Shown: positions 45,107-54,277 of the stretch, piece after piece
Position numbering within the stretch: the first letter of the stretch is position 1
Layout: every line of letters starts with the position of its first letter
Assembly (NCBI RefSeq): GCF_018861025.1
Contig: NZ_JAHKQH010000043.1
Location: 1-54,415 of the forward strand
Source of the DNA: Psychrosphaera sp. B3R10
GTDB taxonomy: Bacteria > Pseudomonadota > Gammaproteobacteria > Enterobacterales > Alteromonadaceae
Direction: 5' to 3'
Length of the DNA: 54,415 nucleotides
Notes under the pieces: generated by a model
Told to the model about the DNA's origin: nothing
Seen by the model: the letters and a program-made list of their open reading frames with translations, nothing else
Databases searched by the model: none
Translations under genes and position numbers: made by a program

Positions 45107-45710
45107 CTAAATACCTTAATAACGAATAGATTCTACTTTTCAAAGTAACAAAGAATTCCTACCTATGAAATAAGTTAAACCGTTTTGGGGCAAATACGAG
45201 TCAGACGCTAGCTCGCCAATGGACACTTGTGAGTTAGAACGAATGCGTGCTTTGTGCCAATAACAAGCCTTGAGACACTTAACGATTAAGGCAACAATTA
45301 TACGGTAGCGGACATAAGCCTTGTTATTTCTCACGATATTTGAATCGATACAACTCTCCCAGCGTTAGATAAAGAAGTTACCTAAAAGAAGTGGACATTC
45401 AATTAAGATGATTTTAGGTATTAAATTTTTGTGATTCTTTGATGCTTTCGGGCACATTACGCCATAGGGTTTACGTGCACTTATTACAAAGTATGAGTAC
45501 TCTAAAACATAAGGTTCAGTACAAAAGTTCAGCCTGAATGTGAACAAAGCGAGATCTAAATAGATGCTTTAGCTCAAGCAATAACTTATCTATTAATTGT
45601 GTTGGCTGTATAGGCAATAGGCTCGTAATCAATCACAGTATTTAAAGTTCTGTGATTGATTAATGTAGGACTTAATAACTAGAGCTCACTAAAATGAATA
45701 GGTTGTATTT
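45107..45710. other. Gene-free stretch with two hairpins
   Basis: About 600 nt without a credible gene; short frames here lack RBS and family resemblance. Two inverted repeats are notable: AATAACAAG-c-CTT (45259-45271) with AAG-c-CTTGTTATT (45316-45328), and a perfect 13-bp pair (45626-45638 with 45650-45662, loop 11 nt) near the end of the sulfatase gene. The second may terminate transcripts; neither has a U tract. Confidence 0.5.
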
Positions 45711-47672
45711 TTAGTCATACAAAGAAAAATACCAGCCATTTTTATACGCTAAACTGCCCCATAGAACATGAGCTAAAGCTACTTCAGATAAATAAACGTT
45801 TTCTGCTTTTGGGTTTAATTGATTTTCATTAATATTATATTCAAAATTTAAAGCAGGTTTACTTGGTTGTAATATGGTTACTTCATCATCGATCATATAT
45901 GCAAAATTTTCTGCGTATTGCATCATTGCTCTGCCTGATGAGTTTGGTTCGGTAAGATCTTGCCCTAACATAGGTGAATGATTTTCTACGCCCATTAACG
46001 ATAACAATGTTGGTGCTAAGTCAATTTGACTGACAATTCGCTCATCTGACTGAGGGCTGTTTCCTGAATTTAAAATGACACCGGGTATATGAAAGTTATT
46101 GATTGGCACTAAGTCACTGCCTGTTACTCTAGCATCATGATCAGCGACAACAAGGAATACGGTATCTTCCCAATATGGTTGCGTTTTAGCTTTGGCTATA
46201 AATTTTCCAAGAGCATAGTCAGCATATTGAATTGCTTTATGGCGAAGTAATTCTTTAGAATCATATCGTTGTAATTGTTCTTTGGTATATTCTATAGGGC
46301 TTATGACACCCTCTGGGATTTCAAAAGGGTCGTGATTACTAGAGGTAAACACAAAACTAAAAAAAGGTTTATTAGATTTGTGTAATTTAGTTAACTCTAT
46401 ATCAGCTTGATTAAATAAATCTTCATCACTAGCTCCCCAAGATGCGATAAATTGAGGGTTTTCAATATCATCAAAATCAACGATGTCAGTAAACCCATTC
46501 CCCAGAAAAAAGCTTTTCATATTGTCAAAATGACTTTCGCCACCGTAAATGAATTGGGTTTCATAGCCATTACGTTTTAATAATGATGCAATGGTAAAGA
46601 AGTCTTTTTGAGACTTATCTAGTTTGACTACCGCTCTTGATGGGGTCGGAGTAAACCCAGTGATGACCGCTTCGATACCGCGAACTGAGCGTGTACCTGT
46701 GGCATATAATCGATTAAACGCCCATCCTTGTGCATTGAGTTTGTCTATTTCAGGCGTTATTGGTATTCCACCTAATGATGAAACATATTGTGCGCCTAAA
46801 CTTTCTTCTAAAATGATCACAAGATTTTTGGGTTTGCCTTGGTAAGAAGGTGAACGTTTAGTTAGAGTTGGATACTCGCTATTATTAAAGCTACTTTGAG
46901 GTTGTTGCGTTTGGTGTCTAACCAATTCGATAATTCGCTCATCACTCATTTTGCCGTACAGCTTGGCAGCATTTTTTTCATCGCCAAACTGATTAAGTGC
47001 ATAGGCAACGCTGTAGGTTGAGTTTAAGGTCAGTGAGTTTATTAATGGGTCTGTTGAAAAATAGACCAATGCAGGATTAATTGGTCGATGACCAACAGTA
47101 CCTCTTGCACACAAAAACAAAACGATAAAAAGCGTAAAGAACGAAACGATAGAGATTTTTAAATTGGTATTTGTACCTGCTGGTAGGAATTTCCCTAAGT
47201 ACTTCCATATAAATTTACTAGCAACAATTAAGGCGGTAAAAACTACGATTAACGTCAGTGAATGACCATTAACTAGCATTTTTGTTACTTCATCAGGATA
47301 AGCTAGATACTCAATAAATAAACGATTAGGTCTAAAACCGTATTCGATTATGAAAGCAGGTGTTGCTAATTCAAAAAATAAGACAGCAAAAGCGGCAATG
47401 AAAAACCAAATTTTCAAACAGTTTATCCAGATTAATCTGAATTTAGTCGCTACTAGCCAAGGGTGAAGTAAAGCTGGTAATGCACATAGGTAGCCGAGCA
47501 GACTTAAGTCAATACGTAGACCATTTACGAAGAGCTGAATAAGGCTAGAAGCCGTATCAAATCGTTGAACTTGCCACATAGCTAAACCAAATCTTGTTGC
47601 CGTAAGAAATATAAGCAATGCAGCAGAAAAAATAACAAATGGTCTTAAAACACTATAGACAGGAGCAAACAT
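45711..47672 (-). CDS. LtaS-like membrane sulfatase/phosphotransferase
   Basis: 653 aa: about five N-terminal membrane helices (PFVIFSAALLIFLTATRFGL; YLCALPALLHPWL; IWFFIAAFAVLFFELATPAF; LTLIVVFTALIVA; ISIVSFFTLFIVLFLCARGT) then a periplasmic alkaline-phosphatase-fold sulfatase domain, NLVIILEESLGAQYVSSLGG at about 283 and GTRSVRGIEAVITG at about 330, the Thr being the likely nucleophile; VFLVVADHDARVTG carries metal ligands. LtaS-like enzymes transfer phosphoglycerol; Gram-negative members modify glycans or lipids. A PmrA-like box lies upstream (47721-47737), tying it to the envelope-modification cluster. ATG 47672. Confidence 0.82.
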   Translation of the reverse strand: MFAPVYSVLRPFVIFSAALLIFLTATRFGLAMWQVQRFDTASSLIQLFVNGLRIDLSLLGYLCALPALLHPWLVATKFRLIWINCLKIWFFIAAFAVLFFELATPAFIIEYGFRPNRLFIEYLAYPDEVTKMLVNGHSLTLIVVFTALIVASKFIWKYLGKFLPAGTNTNLKISIVSFFTLFIVLFLCARGTVGHRPINPALVYFSTDPLINSLTLNSTYSVAYALNQFGDEKNAAKLYGKMSDERIIELVRHQTQQPQSSFNNSEYPTLTKRSPSYQGKPKNLVIILEESLGAQYVSSLGGIPITPEIDKLNAQGWAFNRLYATGTRSVRGIEAVITGFTPTPSRAVVKLDKSQKDFFTIASLLKRNGYETQFIYGGESHFDNMKSFFLGNGFTDIVDFDDIENPQFIASWGASDEDLFNQADIELTKLHKSNKPFFSFVFTSSNHDPFEIPEGVISPIEYTKEQLQRYDSKELLRHKAIQYADYALGKFIAKAKTQPYWEDTVFLVVADHDARVTGSDLVPINNFHIPGVILNSGNSPQSDERIVSQIDLAPTLLSLMGVENHSPMLGQDLTEPNSSGRAMMQYAENFAYMIDDEVTILQPSKPALNFEYNINENQLNPKAENVYLSEVALAHVLWGSLAYKNGWYFSLYD

Positions 47673-47720
47673 CGTTGAAAAACTCTCTTAATAAAACGAT
47701 ATTTACCTTATTTTATGAAG

Positions 47721-47737
47721 CTTAAAATTTGCTTAAT
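47721..47737 (-). promoter_or_regulatory. PmrA-box-like operator 3 (sulfatase gene)
   Basis: + strand CTTAAAATTTGCTTAAT, that is two CTTAA(A/T)-type half-sites 5 nt apart, matching the PmrA consensus YTTAAK-N5-YTTAAK. The flanking TTAAACTGATATT also occurs beside boxes 1 and 2. It is 49 nt upstream of the start codon at 47672. Confidence 0.6.
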
Positions 47738-47861
47738 TTAAACTGATATTTAACTAGGTAAGTAGATTTCTACTGAAATTTTCTATGAATTAATGAAAAT
47801 TAATTCTCAATGTTTTATTAAGGCTGGCCGTAGAGGTAGAGTTACAACGAAAACTATTATG

Positions 47862-48008
47862 TCAAACAGTAATGCCTAAGTTTGCAGTGTACCTACTCAA
47901 TTCTAATCCACCTGTTTCGCCTAATGTGGTGGCAAGCACTTTAATAACCCAAAAACCTAGGGTAACTTGAAGTACTTTAACCACTATATCTTTTAAGTTT
48001 TGGTTCAT
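47862..48008 (-). pseudogene. Truncated COG4705-like membrane protein
   Basis: 48 codons from ATG 48008: MNQNLKDIVVKVLQVTLGFW then VIKVLATTLGETGG. This is the conserved beginning of the COG4705 membrane-anchored family (VLQVTLxFWxIKxLATTLGETGG), whose members have about 250 aa and several helices. The frame ends in RYTANLGITV and TGA, so only the first helix remains. It follows dgkA by 13 nt in the operon. Start has AGAAG upstream. Confidence 0.55.
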
Positions 48009-48021
48009 ATTCTTCTCGTTA

Positions 48022-48387
48022 TTAAATCAAAACCGCAGCCCAAGTACATACTGCGATAACTAAGCTTATAAAAACTGCCGCAGAGCCTAAATCTTTAGCT
48101 AAGCCTGATAAAGGGTGAATTTCTAACCCTACTCTATCAACAACAGATTCAATCGCAGTATTGAGTACTTCTGTAAAAAGGATGAACAAAGTCACTATAA
48201 TTAATATCAGTTGCTCTTTATTTGTAATATCAAATAAAAAGGTAATTGGGATAACTACGATTAAGAGTACAAGTTCTTGTCTAAAGGCAGCTTCGTTTTT
48301 TACTAACCAGTTAAAAGCTCTTAACGAGTTTAAGGTTGCTAAGTAAACCCTTTTTAAGCCTTTCGGCTTATTTTTATTATCAAACAT
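48022..48387 (-). CDS. dgkA: Diacylglycerol kinase
   Basis: 121 aa, typical length, three membrane helices, with the catalytic signature EVLNTAIESVVDRVG at about 68-82 and the N-terminal amphipathic NSLRAFNWLVKNEAAFRQEL. It phosphorylates diacylglycerol at the inner membrane. That fits the operon, since EptA leaves diacylglycerol after taking phosphoethanolamine from PE. The start ATG is 3 nt after the eptA stop, so the two are coupled. Confidence 0.92.
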   Translation of the reverse strand: MFDNKNKPKGLKRVYLATLNSLRAFNWLVKNEAAFRQELVLLIVVIPITFLFDITNKEQLILIIVTLFILFTEVLNTAIESVVDRVGLEIHPLSGLAKDLGSAAVFISLVIAVCTWAAVLI

Positions 48388-48390
48388 GAC

Positions 48391-50073
48391 TTATTTGGCT
48401 CCAATAGAAGTAGATTGGTATGCTGATTGAGCTATTAAACTCGATAGCTTACATTGGTTTAATGGATTGTTTTGTTCTTTGTAGGTGCCGGACTTTACCG
48501 ACATTTCATTGAGTAAAATATCAAATATATTGTCGTGGGAAAGGTCGACATTTATTGCTTCTTTTAAACAATCTGCTTTACCTTTCAAGTGTAATGAATC
48601 GGCCCAATAGATAAAAGGTACGTGGGTTTGTTCTCTTGGAGCAAAAGCATAAGGTAAGCCATGCAGGAAAACGCCACTTTCACCCAATGACTCTCCATGA
48701 TCTGAGATATAAAGCATAGAGGTTTCAACATCATTTAGTTCACTTAAGGAACTCAATTCACCTATAACTTTAGATAGCACGTAATCAGTATACGCTATTG
48801 TATTATCGTAAGTATTCACCAACTCATCTAGCGTACAATTTTGAATATCGCTACGTTGGCAGTCAGGTGTGAAAATACGTTTTTTTTCTGGATATCTTTT
48901 GTAATACGTTGGACCGTGAGAGCCAATCATGTGAAGCACAATTAACGTGTTTTCATGTGTTAACGAAGTCAGCTTCTGTCTTAGTGGGGGAAGTAGTGCT
49001 TCGTCAAAACAATACTCTCCATCACATAATGGACTTGCCTTTTCAGTTGCAATCTTTAGTGTTTTTACCCGGTTGCATACATCTTTACAGCTACCGTTAT
49101 TGTTACTAATCCATAATACGTCCGCACCTGCTAAATGAATAATATCAATAGCATTTTGCTGCGAAATTGCTATTCGTTTGTCATAGTTTTCTTTATTTAA
49201 TCTTGAAAACAAACAAGGAACAGAAACGGCTGTTGCAGTTCCACAAGAACTAACGTTTGCAAATGAAACAACATTCAACTTGTCGGTATACTGATTGGTA
49301 GGTTTATCATAACCATTAAGCGAAAAGTTTTGAGCGCGAGCTGTCTCGCCTAATACCATGACAGTTACGTGTTTGTTTTGTGTAGGCTTAACAATTTCAG
49401 GTTTGGTGTCTAATAGGCTAAATTTTAATGGAGGATATAAGTAGTTCTTCCTAATATATTTGGCTGTTGAATCAATTAAAGCATAAGGTGTTAAATAGCC
49501 TACAAGGTCGCGGTTATTTCTGCCGACAGATGCATAGCTAGAATAGAAAACTATCGCTATTAATAATAGTACACCAATACTACCACTGAGTAGTTTTAAA
49601 CGAGTGAACAATTCCCCTATAAATGAGTTATAGGTTAACTGCACTTTTGCGATGAGTATAGAAGGTACAACCCCAAAAAATAGAAAGAAGAAAATAGCAG
49701 ACAAATTGAAATATGAAAACGCTTCAGCAGTATCGATTTCAGCAGTGTTCTGAATCATGCCGTAATCAAAAACGATGCCGTAATTAAGAGTCGCATAGAA
49801 TAGTATTGATGATAATAAAACTATTAAGATTAAGAGCGGCTTAGTTATCCATCTAAAAGCGAAAAAGCTTTGTACTATGATTGATAACGACAATAAGAAA
49901 AAAGGCACAGAAATTAAAAATAATAGGTTATATTGATCTAAGGCTGTAATGACAGTTACCGTTTTGGTTAAAAACGGGATATTCACAATAAAAGTAATAT
50001 ATAGGCAGGTATAGATTACTAGTTGATTTGTTGTGAGTTTGAGGTTTTTGATAAAGGGAATAGCGCGGTTCAC
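48391..50073 (-). CDS. eptA: Phosphoethanolamine transferase, EptA-type (copy 1)
   Basis: 560 aa: five N-terminal membrane helices (to about residue 190) and a periplasmic catalytic domain. Motifs are VMVLGETARAQNFSLNGYDK at about 235-254, the nucleophile segment SCGTATAVSVPCLFS at about 276-290 (Thr), MIGSHGPTYYKRYP, and YISDHGESLGESGVFLHGLPY with metal ligands D/H. It adds phosphoethanolamine to lipid A phosphates, lowering negative charge and polymyxin binding. ATG 50073 is 10 nt after the Omp85-like gene; preceded by AAAGTG. Expected to answer to PmrA through operator 1. Confidence 0.9.
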   Translation of the reverse strand: MNRAIPFIKNLKLTTNQLVIYTCLYITFIVNIPFLTKTVTVITALDQYNLLFLISVPFFLLSLSIIVQSFFAFRWITKPLLILIVLLSSILFYATLNYGIVFDYGMIQNTAEIDTAEAFSYFNLSAIFFFLFFGVVPSILIAKVQLTYNSFIGELFTRLKLLSGSIGVLLLIAIVFYSSYASVGRNNRDLVGYLTPYALIDSTAKYIRKNYLYPPLKFSLLDTKPEIVKPTQNKHVTVMVLGETARAQNFSLNGYDKPTNQYTDKLNVVSFANVSSCGTATAVSVPCLFSRLNKENYDKRIAISQQNAIDIIHLAGADVLWISNNNGSCKDVCNRVKTLKIATEKASPLCDGEYCFDEALLPPLRQKLTSLTHENTLIVLHMIGSHGPTYYKRYPEKKRIFTPDCQRSDIQNCTLDELVNTYDNTIAYTDYVLSKVIGELSSLSELNDVETSMLYISDHGESLGESGVFLHGLPYAFAPREQTHVPFIYWADSLHLKGKADCLKEAINVDLSHDNIFDILLNEMSVKSGTYKEQNNPLNQCKLSSLIAQSAYQSTSIGAK

Positions 50074-50083
50074 TTTTATGGCC

Positions 50084-51688
50084 TTAAAATGAATGTTTAG
50101 TTGTTATGCGAAACTCAACGCCATTGACATTGGCATCGGAGCTTATTGGTTTAATAACGTCAACATGAATGACTCGTGCCTCACTCGTTTGGGTTGAATA
50201 AAATCGAGCACCTAGTCCTATTGATTTCATCCATAAGTTTTTTTCTGAGGTTGCTTCTTGCTGGTTAAAAATCTTTCCTACATCGATAAACGCAGCACCA
50301 CCTACTTCTATAAGTTTGTAAATATTGATATGAGGGTAATACCTCGCTTCAAGAGTGAAAAGCGTACTGTGGTCGCCATGTTGATATTGAAGAGGGTAGC
50401 CTCGCAACCCAGTTTCGCCGCCCAATACGATGGGAGAGTCTTTAAATTGGTTCTGACTAATTTGGCTTACATTCTTAAAATAGCCGCCCCAATTGTTATT
50501 GAATTTGTGAAAGTACTCATTGCTAATATTTAGAAGAGTTCTAGATTCTTTACCTGACAAGCTATACGCTTCCCCTTCAAAAGTAGCTGTAAAAAACCAA
50601 AAGGAGTTCTCAAAAATATCTATGCCTTTGGAAACACTCGACTGCCAGATGAGTATTGGTGAGGTATTTGACCCACTGATATCGGAGCCAACATTACCTG
50701 TTAGGTGCCAACCTAAGTTAAAATCTTCAATCTGATTAATTAAATTGACGTTGGTGAGTTTTCTATAATCTTTTTGTAAAAATTCAACGCTTAGAAATGG
50801 GTAGTTAAACTCTCTATTTTCAGGCAGGAATTCTGGTGCGGTTAAATGGGTAATATCATCGTTTGAAAACTGATGTTCTTCACTGGTATAGCCAATACCA
50901 AACCTTAGCGTATTGGCAGTCGTATCTTTATACAGCCACTGCCAGCGTGCGGTAGAAAGCTTTTGTTTATGGTTGTATCGATCAAATTCCTCACCATTTT
51001 TGTATTGAGTATCAATTTGATTAAAATTATTGAAACCAATATTAAAGGCATTATTTGTGTCGAAACTTACAAAGTCTTTGTCTATTGATATTGCTTCTGA
51101 TGTGCAGTCATCATTGCTTGTGAAGCGAATATTTGCATTGATGTTGTTGTTTAAAAACAGAGGGAAACTTGACTTAAATTTATATCCACTGCGCTGATCA
51201 TTGGTAAACGATTCAATTTCCGCATTAATGCCTAAGCCAAGAAAATTTCTATCTTTAATACCAATGGCATACTTATTTTTTCCGCCTTTTCTGCCAAAAT
51301 CGACCGTAGGCATTAATGACCAATTATCCCACGTTTCAACCTTTATCTTGGATGAGTTTTCGTTAGTGGTAACTCGTGCATCTTTGAGATACTTTTTGCT
51401 TCTAAGGTGGCGCTCTAACTCTTGTAAGTCTTGCTCATCAATTTCACATTTTTTTATGAAAAAGGCGGCTTCATTTATTAGGGTTGTACTTTTGGTTTTT
51501 ATGTGTAGAAAATTCCCCCATCGATGGAGGAAAATAGTGTCAGGATCTTCTAGGTCAAAAATATCGTTAGTGGTCAGTTCAAGATTTTTTGTTTGGTTAC
51601 AGACTTGCTTTTGGTCGGAAGCTTTAGATGTAAAGCTAATATTTAGTAATGTGCTGACTAATACGGTGGAAGTAATAATTCTATACAT
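50084..51688 (-). CDS. Omp85/BamA-like surface-antigen outer-membrane protein
   Basis: 534 aa. A signal peptide (MYRIITSTVLVSTLLNISFT) is followed by a short POTRA-like part (ELERHLRSKKYLKDARVTT at about 85-103), then a barrel of about 400 aa. The barrel carries the Omp85 lid-loop signature VLGGETGLRGYPLQYQHG at about 440 (GLRGY), and ends in VEFRITTKHSF with terminal Phe. Function unknown; it may export or insert something at the outer membrane under envelope stress. First gene of an operon with eptA and dgkA, and 43 nt downstream of PmrA-like box 1. Confidence 0.8.
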   Translation of the reverse strand: MYRIITSTVLVSTLLNISFTSKASDQKQVCNQTKNLELTTNDIFDLEDPDTIFLHRWGNFLHIKTKSTTLINEAAFFIKKCEIDEQDLQELERHLRSKKYLKDARVTTNENSSKIKVETWDNWSLMPTVDFGRKGGKNKYAIGIKDRNFLGLGINAEIESFTNDQRSGYKFKSSFPLFLNNNINANIRFTSNDDCTSEAISIDKDFVSFDTNNAFNIGFNNFNQIDTQYKNGEEFDRYNHKQKLSTARWQWLYKDTTANTLRFGIGYTSEEHQFSNDDITHLTAPEFLPENREFNYPFLSVEFLQKDYRKLTNVNLINQIEDFNLGWHLTGNVGSDISGSNTSPILIWQSSVSKGIDIFENSFWFFTATFEGEAYSLSGKESRTLLNISNEYFHKFNNNWGGYFKNVSQISQNQFKDSPIVLGGETGLRGYPLQYQHGDHSTLFTLEARYYPHINIYKLIEVGGAAFIDVGKIFNQQEATSEKNLWMKSIGLGARFYSTQTSEARVIHVDVIKPISSDANVNGVEFRITTKHSF

Positions 51689-51730
51689 AAAGTCACCTCG
51701 TTCAATGTGACTTTATAGTAATGAGGTAAC

Positions 51731-51747
51731 CTTAAGATCGGCTTAGT
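51731..51747 (-). promoter_or_regulatory. PmrA-box-like operator 1 (Omp85-eptA-dgkA)
   Basis: + strand CTTAAGATCGGCTTAGT: two half-sites 5 nt apart. Downstream on the minus strand, TATAAA about 13 nt beyond the box is a plausible -10. The flank TGTAAACTGATATTT is shared with the other two sites. The site is 43 nt before the ATG at 51688. Confidence 0.65.
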
Positions 51748-51778
51748 GTAAACTGATATTTGACCTAAATTACACTGA

Positions 51779-53371
51779 TTATTCTCTCAGGTTAGGTGAA
51801 ATATTTTGGTTTAATACATCTAGTTCTTTTTTATAGATAGGTGATTGAAAATCAAACGCACCTAATACAGTATGAAATACATTGAAGTGTGTATGACTCT
51901 CGCCTTGTTGTATAAACTCCAGGTCTATTTGCTTATGCGATTGCATCGAATCTGAAGCCCATAACAAAAAGGGGATGTTTTTTTGATAGTCAGGGGCAAA
52001 TGAATAAGGTGTTCCGTGCAAATAAAGTCCTTGCTCTCCTAATGACTCACCGTGATCTGAAATATACATCATGGCTGATGGAATGCTCTGCAAACTCTCA
52101 AGCTTGGCGATCAAAGTTGCTAAAAAATGATCCGTATATAAAATCGTATTATCATAGGCATTAATCAGCTCTTGTGAAGTGCATTTACTAATTTCCTCAT
52201 CTCGACAAACTGGCTTAAATTGGTTGAAACTTGCTGTATATCTAGAGTAATAACTAGGGCCGTGGCTTCCTTTAGTATGCAAAACAATAAATATTTTTTG
52301 TTTTGTTGATGATTCAATAGTTTCAATTAAGTTTGTTAATAGAGCCTCATCCAATCTACAGCCTTCTCCCTGACAACTTGAACGTAAATCACTAGCTTTA
52401 ACATAACTGCTTACGTCAATTGCTGGCTCTCCCCAGTTGTTTGTTCTCCATATCACGTCAGCCCCATGCCTAGCTAAATAAGTTGGTAATGCTTCAAAAT
52501 TGGCGACTTTTTCAGTGTGAGATAACATGCAAGCTAGTGAACCTGTAGTATACGTGGTGCATGACTGTGTGTTTTTAAACACAAGTAAATTAGGCGTTTG
52601 TTGCAATTTAGGGTTTGTATTTTTCGGGTAACCATATAAAGAAAAATTGTCTGAGCGAGCGGTTTCACCTATCACTAAGACAAAGACCATCTTTTTAGTA
52701 TTGCTAAATTGCCCATCAGGTAAGGGCATTTGTCCGTCAGTTGAGTTATTCAGTGAAGCGTAATATCGATTGGTGTTAATGATGTAAGACCAAGGCAATA
52801 TTTTCCCCCCAAGCAAGCTTGCGTATTTGTCTATCCATAGCCAGCTTGAGGCGTTTAAATAGAGGATAAGGATTGAAGTAATTAATCCAATAACTCCATT
52901 TATCGCGACCTTTCCTCTATCTAGTCGATTTATTTTAAGCTTTATATAAAAATAAGCCGGAATTAAGCCGATAAATACTATAAATAATAAAAGCTTAAAG
53001 GTAATAAGTTCAGATGATTCAGAGTACTCAGTATTAAATATATTGCCCATCATGGTTTTATCTAAAACCACTTGGTAATTAGCCATATAGTAAATTGCCA
53101 TGGCATTAATTATCGCGGTCACTCCAAGAAATATTTTAAGTAAGATAGGGGAAATTAATGTAACAATGGAAGCGAATGTAAAAGTAAAGGTAAAAGCGAT
53201 GAGGAACACAGACAACAAAATGACAGCACCACTGGCACTTAATACATCGGTATTTTCTACAACAAAAGAGAACAAAATTAGATTGAAAAAAATTGTATTT
53301 ATTATGCTAGTTATTAGCACATAATTACTGGCTTTCATCATTAAGAATAATGAATTTAGTTTTAATATCAT
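51779..53371 (-). CDS. Phosphoethanolamine transferase, EptA-type (copy 2)
   Basis: 530 aa, a divergent EptA paralogue. Membrane helices to about residue 195, then VLVIGETARSDNFSLYGYPK at about 228-247, SCTTYTTGSLACMLS with the Thr nucleophile at about 268-282, LHTKGSHGPSYYSRY, and MYISDHGESLGEQGLYLHGTPY. All metal and catalytic positions seem intact. It could act on lipid A or on another acceptor (core heptose, as in EptB/EptC). ATG 53371 overlaps the upstream PAP2 gene by 4 nt (ATGA type), so the pair is one unit, governed by operator 2. Confidence 0.88.
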   Translation of the reverse strand: MILKLNSLFLMMKASNYVLITSIINTIFFNLILFSFVVENTDVLSASGAVILLSVFLIAFTFTFTFASIVTLISPILLKIFLGVTAIINAMAIYYMANYQVVLDKTMMGNIFNTEYSESSELITFKLLLFIVFIGLIPAYFYIKLKINRLDRGKVAINGVIGLITSILILYLNASSWLWIDKYASLLGGKILPWSYIINTNRYYASLNNSTDGQMPLPDGQFSNTKKMVFVLVIGETARSDNFSLYGYPKNTNPKLQQTPNLLVFKNTQSCTTYTTGSLACMLSHTEKVANFEALPTYLARHGADVIWRTNNWGEPAIDVSSYVKASDLRSSCQGEGCRLDEALLTNLIETIESSTKQKIFIVLHTKGSHGPSYYSRYTASFNQFKPVCRDEEISKCTSQELINAYDNTILYTDHFLATLIAKLESLQSIPSAMMYISDHGESLGEQGLYLHGTPYSFAPDYQKNIPFLLWASDSMQSHKQIDLEFIQQGESHTHFNVFHTVLGAFDFQSPIYKKELDVLNQNISPNLRE

Positions 53372-54219
53372 TTTAATAGGATAGCTTTAAGTGAAATGTA
53401 TGTGCCGACCGTGCCGCTAACAATTATCGCTACCCACACTATAAATAATGCAGGGGTTTCGCCGCTAATTGTTAAATAAAGTAATAGCGCACAAAAATTA
53501 AGAATAAAGTATCCTAGATAAATAGGCTTAGTCACTGCCCAGTTCCACCATTTTGAGTAATGACGACTTAAATACTCACCACTCATCCCTGCCATACCAC
53601 CCAAAAGAGCGCCTAAGAGTAAATCGGCAGGCCAATGAGCACCAACGGCAACTCTTGAAATAGCAGTGATGGTTGCAATAAACAGTAGCATTGCTATTAC
53701 AGAGTTTCTTAAATTCGAATGATGTTTATCCTGCTTCAAATATACAAAAATAAGTGCTGACATAGCAGTGAAAATTGTAATGGTATGCCCAGAAGGAAAG
53801 CTTGTGTGTGCGGCTAAAGTACGACCAATAATAGTAAACTGGTCATGCTCCAATACTGCTGCTGGTCGGGGAATAGCGAAAAATGCTTTTCCTGCATGAC
53901 TTATAATAAATGCAGGCGGTACTGAGCCAAACATTGCAGCCCATGCTTTAACGCTAAATAAACAAATGAATGAAAGCAAAGGAACGAGAATTAACGCATC
54001 GCCTAAATAAGTAACGTTATGCCAAAAGTATTGAGGTAAAAACTGGAATGTTTGATTACCAAAAATAAATACCTTTAGTTGGCTGGCTATATATTGGTCT
54101 TTGTTCAACGCAATGCTTGAAACTAATGCCGAAAATAATAGAAAAAGAGCGAATGGCTTCCAATAAAAGGATTTGTTGGAATGAACATTTATTTTGCAAA
54201 GTTCAGGCTTAATTAACAT
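53368..54219 (-). CDS. PAP2-family lipid phosphatase
   Basis: 283 aa, about six membrane helices, with the three phosphatase blocks: KAFFAIPRP at about 108-116, SFPSGHTITIF at about 137-147, and SRVAVGAHWPADLLLGALLG at about 184-203. Substrates of this family include undecaprenyl or phosphatidylglycerol phosphate and lipid A phosphates (LpxE/LpxT-like). In an operon with a phosphoethanolamine transferase, recycling or lipid A 1-position chemistry is plausible. The unit starts at ATG 54219, preceded by AGAGGTG. Confidence 0.87.
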   Translation of the reverse strand: MLIKPELCKINVHSNKSFYWKPFALFLLFSALVSSIALNKDQYIASQLKVFIFGNQTFQFLPQYFWHNVTYLGDALILVPLLSFICLFSVKAWAAMFGSVPPAFIISHAGKAFFAIPRPAAVLEHDQFTIIGRTLAAHTSFPSGHTITIFTAMSALIFVYLKQDKHHSNLRNSVIAMLLFIATITAISRVAVGAHWPADLLLGALLGGMAGMSGEYLSRHYSKWWNWAVTKPIYLGYFILNFCALLLYLTISGETPALFIVWVAIIVSGTVGTYISLKAILLK

Positions 54220-54260
54220 AAATCACCTCTAGTTTGATGAGCTGATTTTATGAACTGAAA

Positions 54261-54277
54261 CTTAAGAATCGCTTAGT
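54261..54277 (-). promoter_or_regulatory. PmrA-box-like operator 2 (PAP2-eptA)
   Basis: + strand CTTAAGAATCGCTTAGT, 15 of 17 positions alike or equivalent to operator 1 and with the same flank (GAAAACTGAAATTT). CATAAAAT downstream on the minus strand could be the -10. It lies 41 nt before the ATG at 54219. Confidence 0.65.

Noticed and set aside
45366-45375. GCGTTAGAT-type integron core beside the FRG gene
   Set aside because: No convincing partner core with the right complement and spacing within about 150 nt; kept only as a weak cassette idea.
45140-45547. Short ORFs of 60-64 codons upstream of the FRG gene
   Set aside because: No RBS, no family-like composition, and they cover inverted repeats.
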